From assembly GCA_015039365.1 (NCBI GenBank), contig WION01000019.1:186001-250000 (forward strand): DNA of 64,000 bases, given 5' to 3'. The position numbers were made by a program, and so were the translations under genes. The notes beneath the pieces were generated by a model that searched no databases, was not told the DNA's origin, and was given only the letters and a program-made list of their open reading frames with translations. Source of the DNA: Amanita rubescens. Its lineage: Eukaryota > Basidiomycota > Agaricomycetes > Agaricales > Amanitaceae. This document shows, piece after piece, positions 63,847 through 64,000 of this stretch; the first letter of the stretch is position 1; each line of letters starts with the position of its first letter.

Positions 63847-64000
63847 GAGTTTTGCTTGTGCTGGACGGAAACAAGTCCTAGATACGGACGACAGCCCATC
63901 AGAGCGGACCAATGTTTGCGAAGTAGGAAAAAGTACGTTACTAGAGAGGCGCGTTCAAGAAGCAACGAAGTGGGGGTCGAGGTTTAAGAAGCGGCTGATG

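Larger units (their letters stand above)
57370..63985. repeat. Segmental duplication, copy B
   Basis: Direct repeat of about 45800-52965, with the ProRS relic at its left edge and the window end close to its right edge. It holds the more intact GTPase gene and a degraded 5' piece of the ubiquitin protease gene. Confidence 0.88.

Overview
The window looks like nuclear DNA of an Agaricomycete-type basidiomycete. The genes carry many short introns (about 45-70 nt, GT-AG), and the families are typical mushroom ones: a NACHT-ankyrin NLR-like gene, a chromodomain Ty3/gypsy retrotransposon, a wax-synthase-like membrane acyltransferase, two GH15 glucoamylases, an F-box-like protein, a DUF6699-like protein, an AGC-type kinase, a USP deubiquitinase, an A1 aspartic protease and P-loop GTPases. 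Species is not claimed.

Layout. 1-1.26 kb: nothing recognised. 1.26-2.56 kb (-): membrane acyltransferase. 3.59-16.0 kb (+): NLR-like gene whose ankyrin array is split by an 8.12 kb, apparently very young LTR retrotransposon (6244-14365) on the other strand. 16.2-18.1 kb (-): pRiA4b-ORF3-like protein. 18.2-20.3 kb (+): glucoamylase with CBM20. 22.1-29.0 kb: three diverged paralogues of an unrecognised family. 29.8-31.6 kb (+): second glucoamylase that has lost most of its CBM20; homologous CBM20 pieces lie at 34.0-34.3 and 36.1-36.5 kb, on either side of an F-box-like gene. 33.1 kb (+): DUF6699-like gene. 36.7-39.6 kb (-): broken kinase. 40.0-41.5 kb (-): two small genes. 42.3-46.2 kb (-): ubiquitin protease. 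46.9-52.8 kb (-): GTPase copy A. 54-55.2 kb (-): aspartic protease missing one catalytic Asp. 56.6-57.4 kb (+): prolyl-tRNA synthetase relic. 58.3-63.8 kb (-): GTPase copy B.

The most unusual feature is in the two GTPase copies, which lie on a direct segmental duplication (about 45.8-52.97 and 57.37-63.98 kb). Between a conventional G-domain and a conventional C-terminal exon each has about 4 kb made almost entirely of intron-like units of roughly 50-70 nt, in which the acceptor AG of one and the donor GT of the next are exactly 3 nt apart. There are about 57 such one-codon 'exons' in copy A and 59 in copy B, plus exons of 6, 12, 15 and 51/54 nt. All are phase 0, none is a stop codon, and flanking exons on both sides are also phase 0. 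Intron bodies differ between copies by many indels, but the AG-NNN-GT spacing is unchanged at every paired site except one destroyed by an insertion. Read together the codons give a plausible acidic, charged segment. Copy B looks intact; copy A has a nonsense codon before the P-loop and a 398-bp insertion in one micro-exon. No transcript evidence is available here, so splicing is inferred from sequence only.
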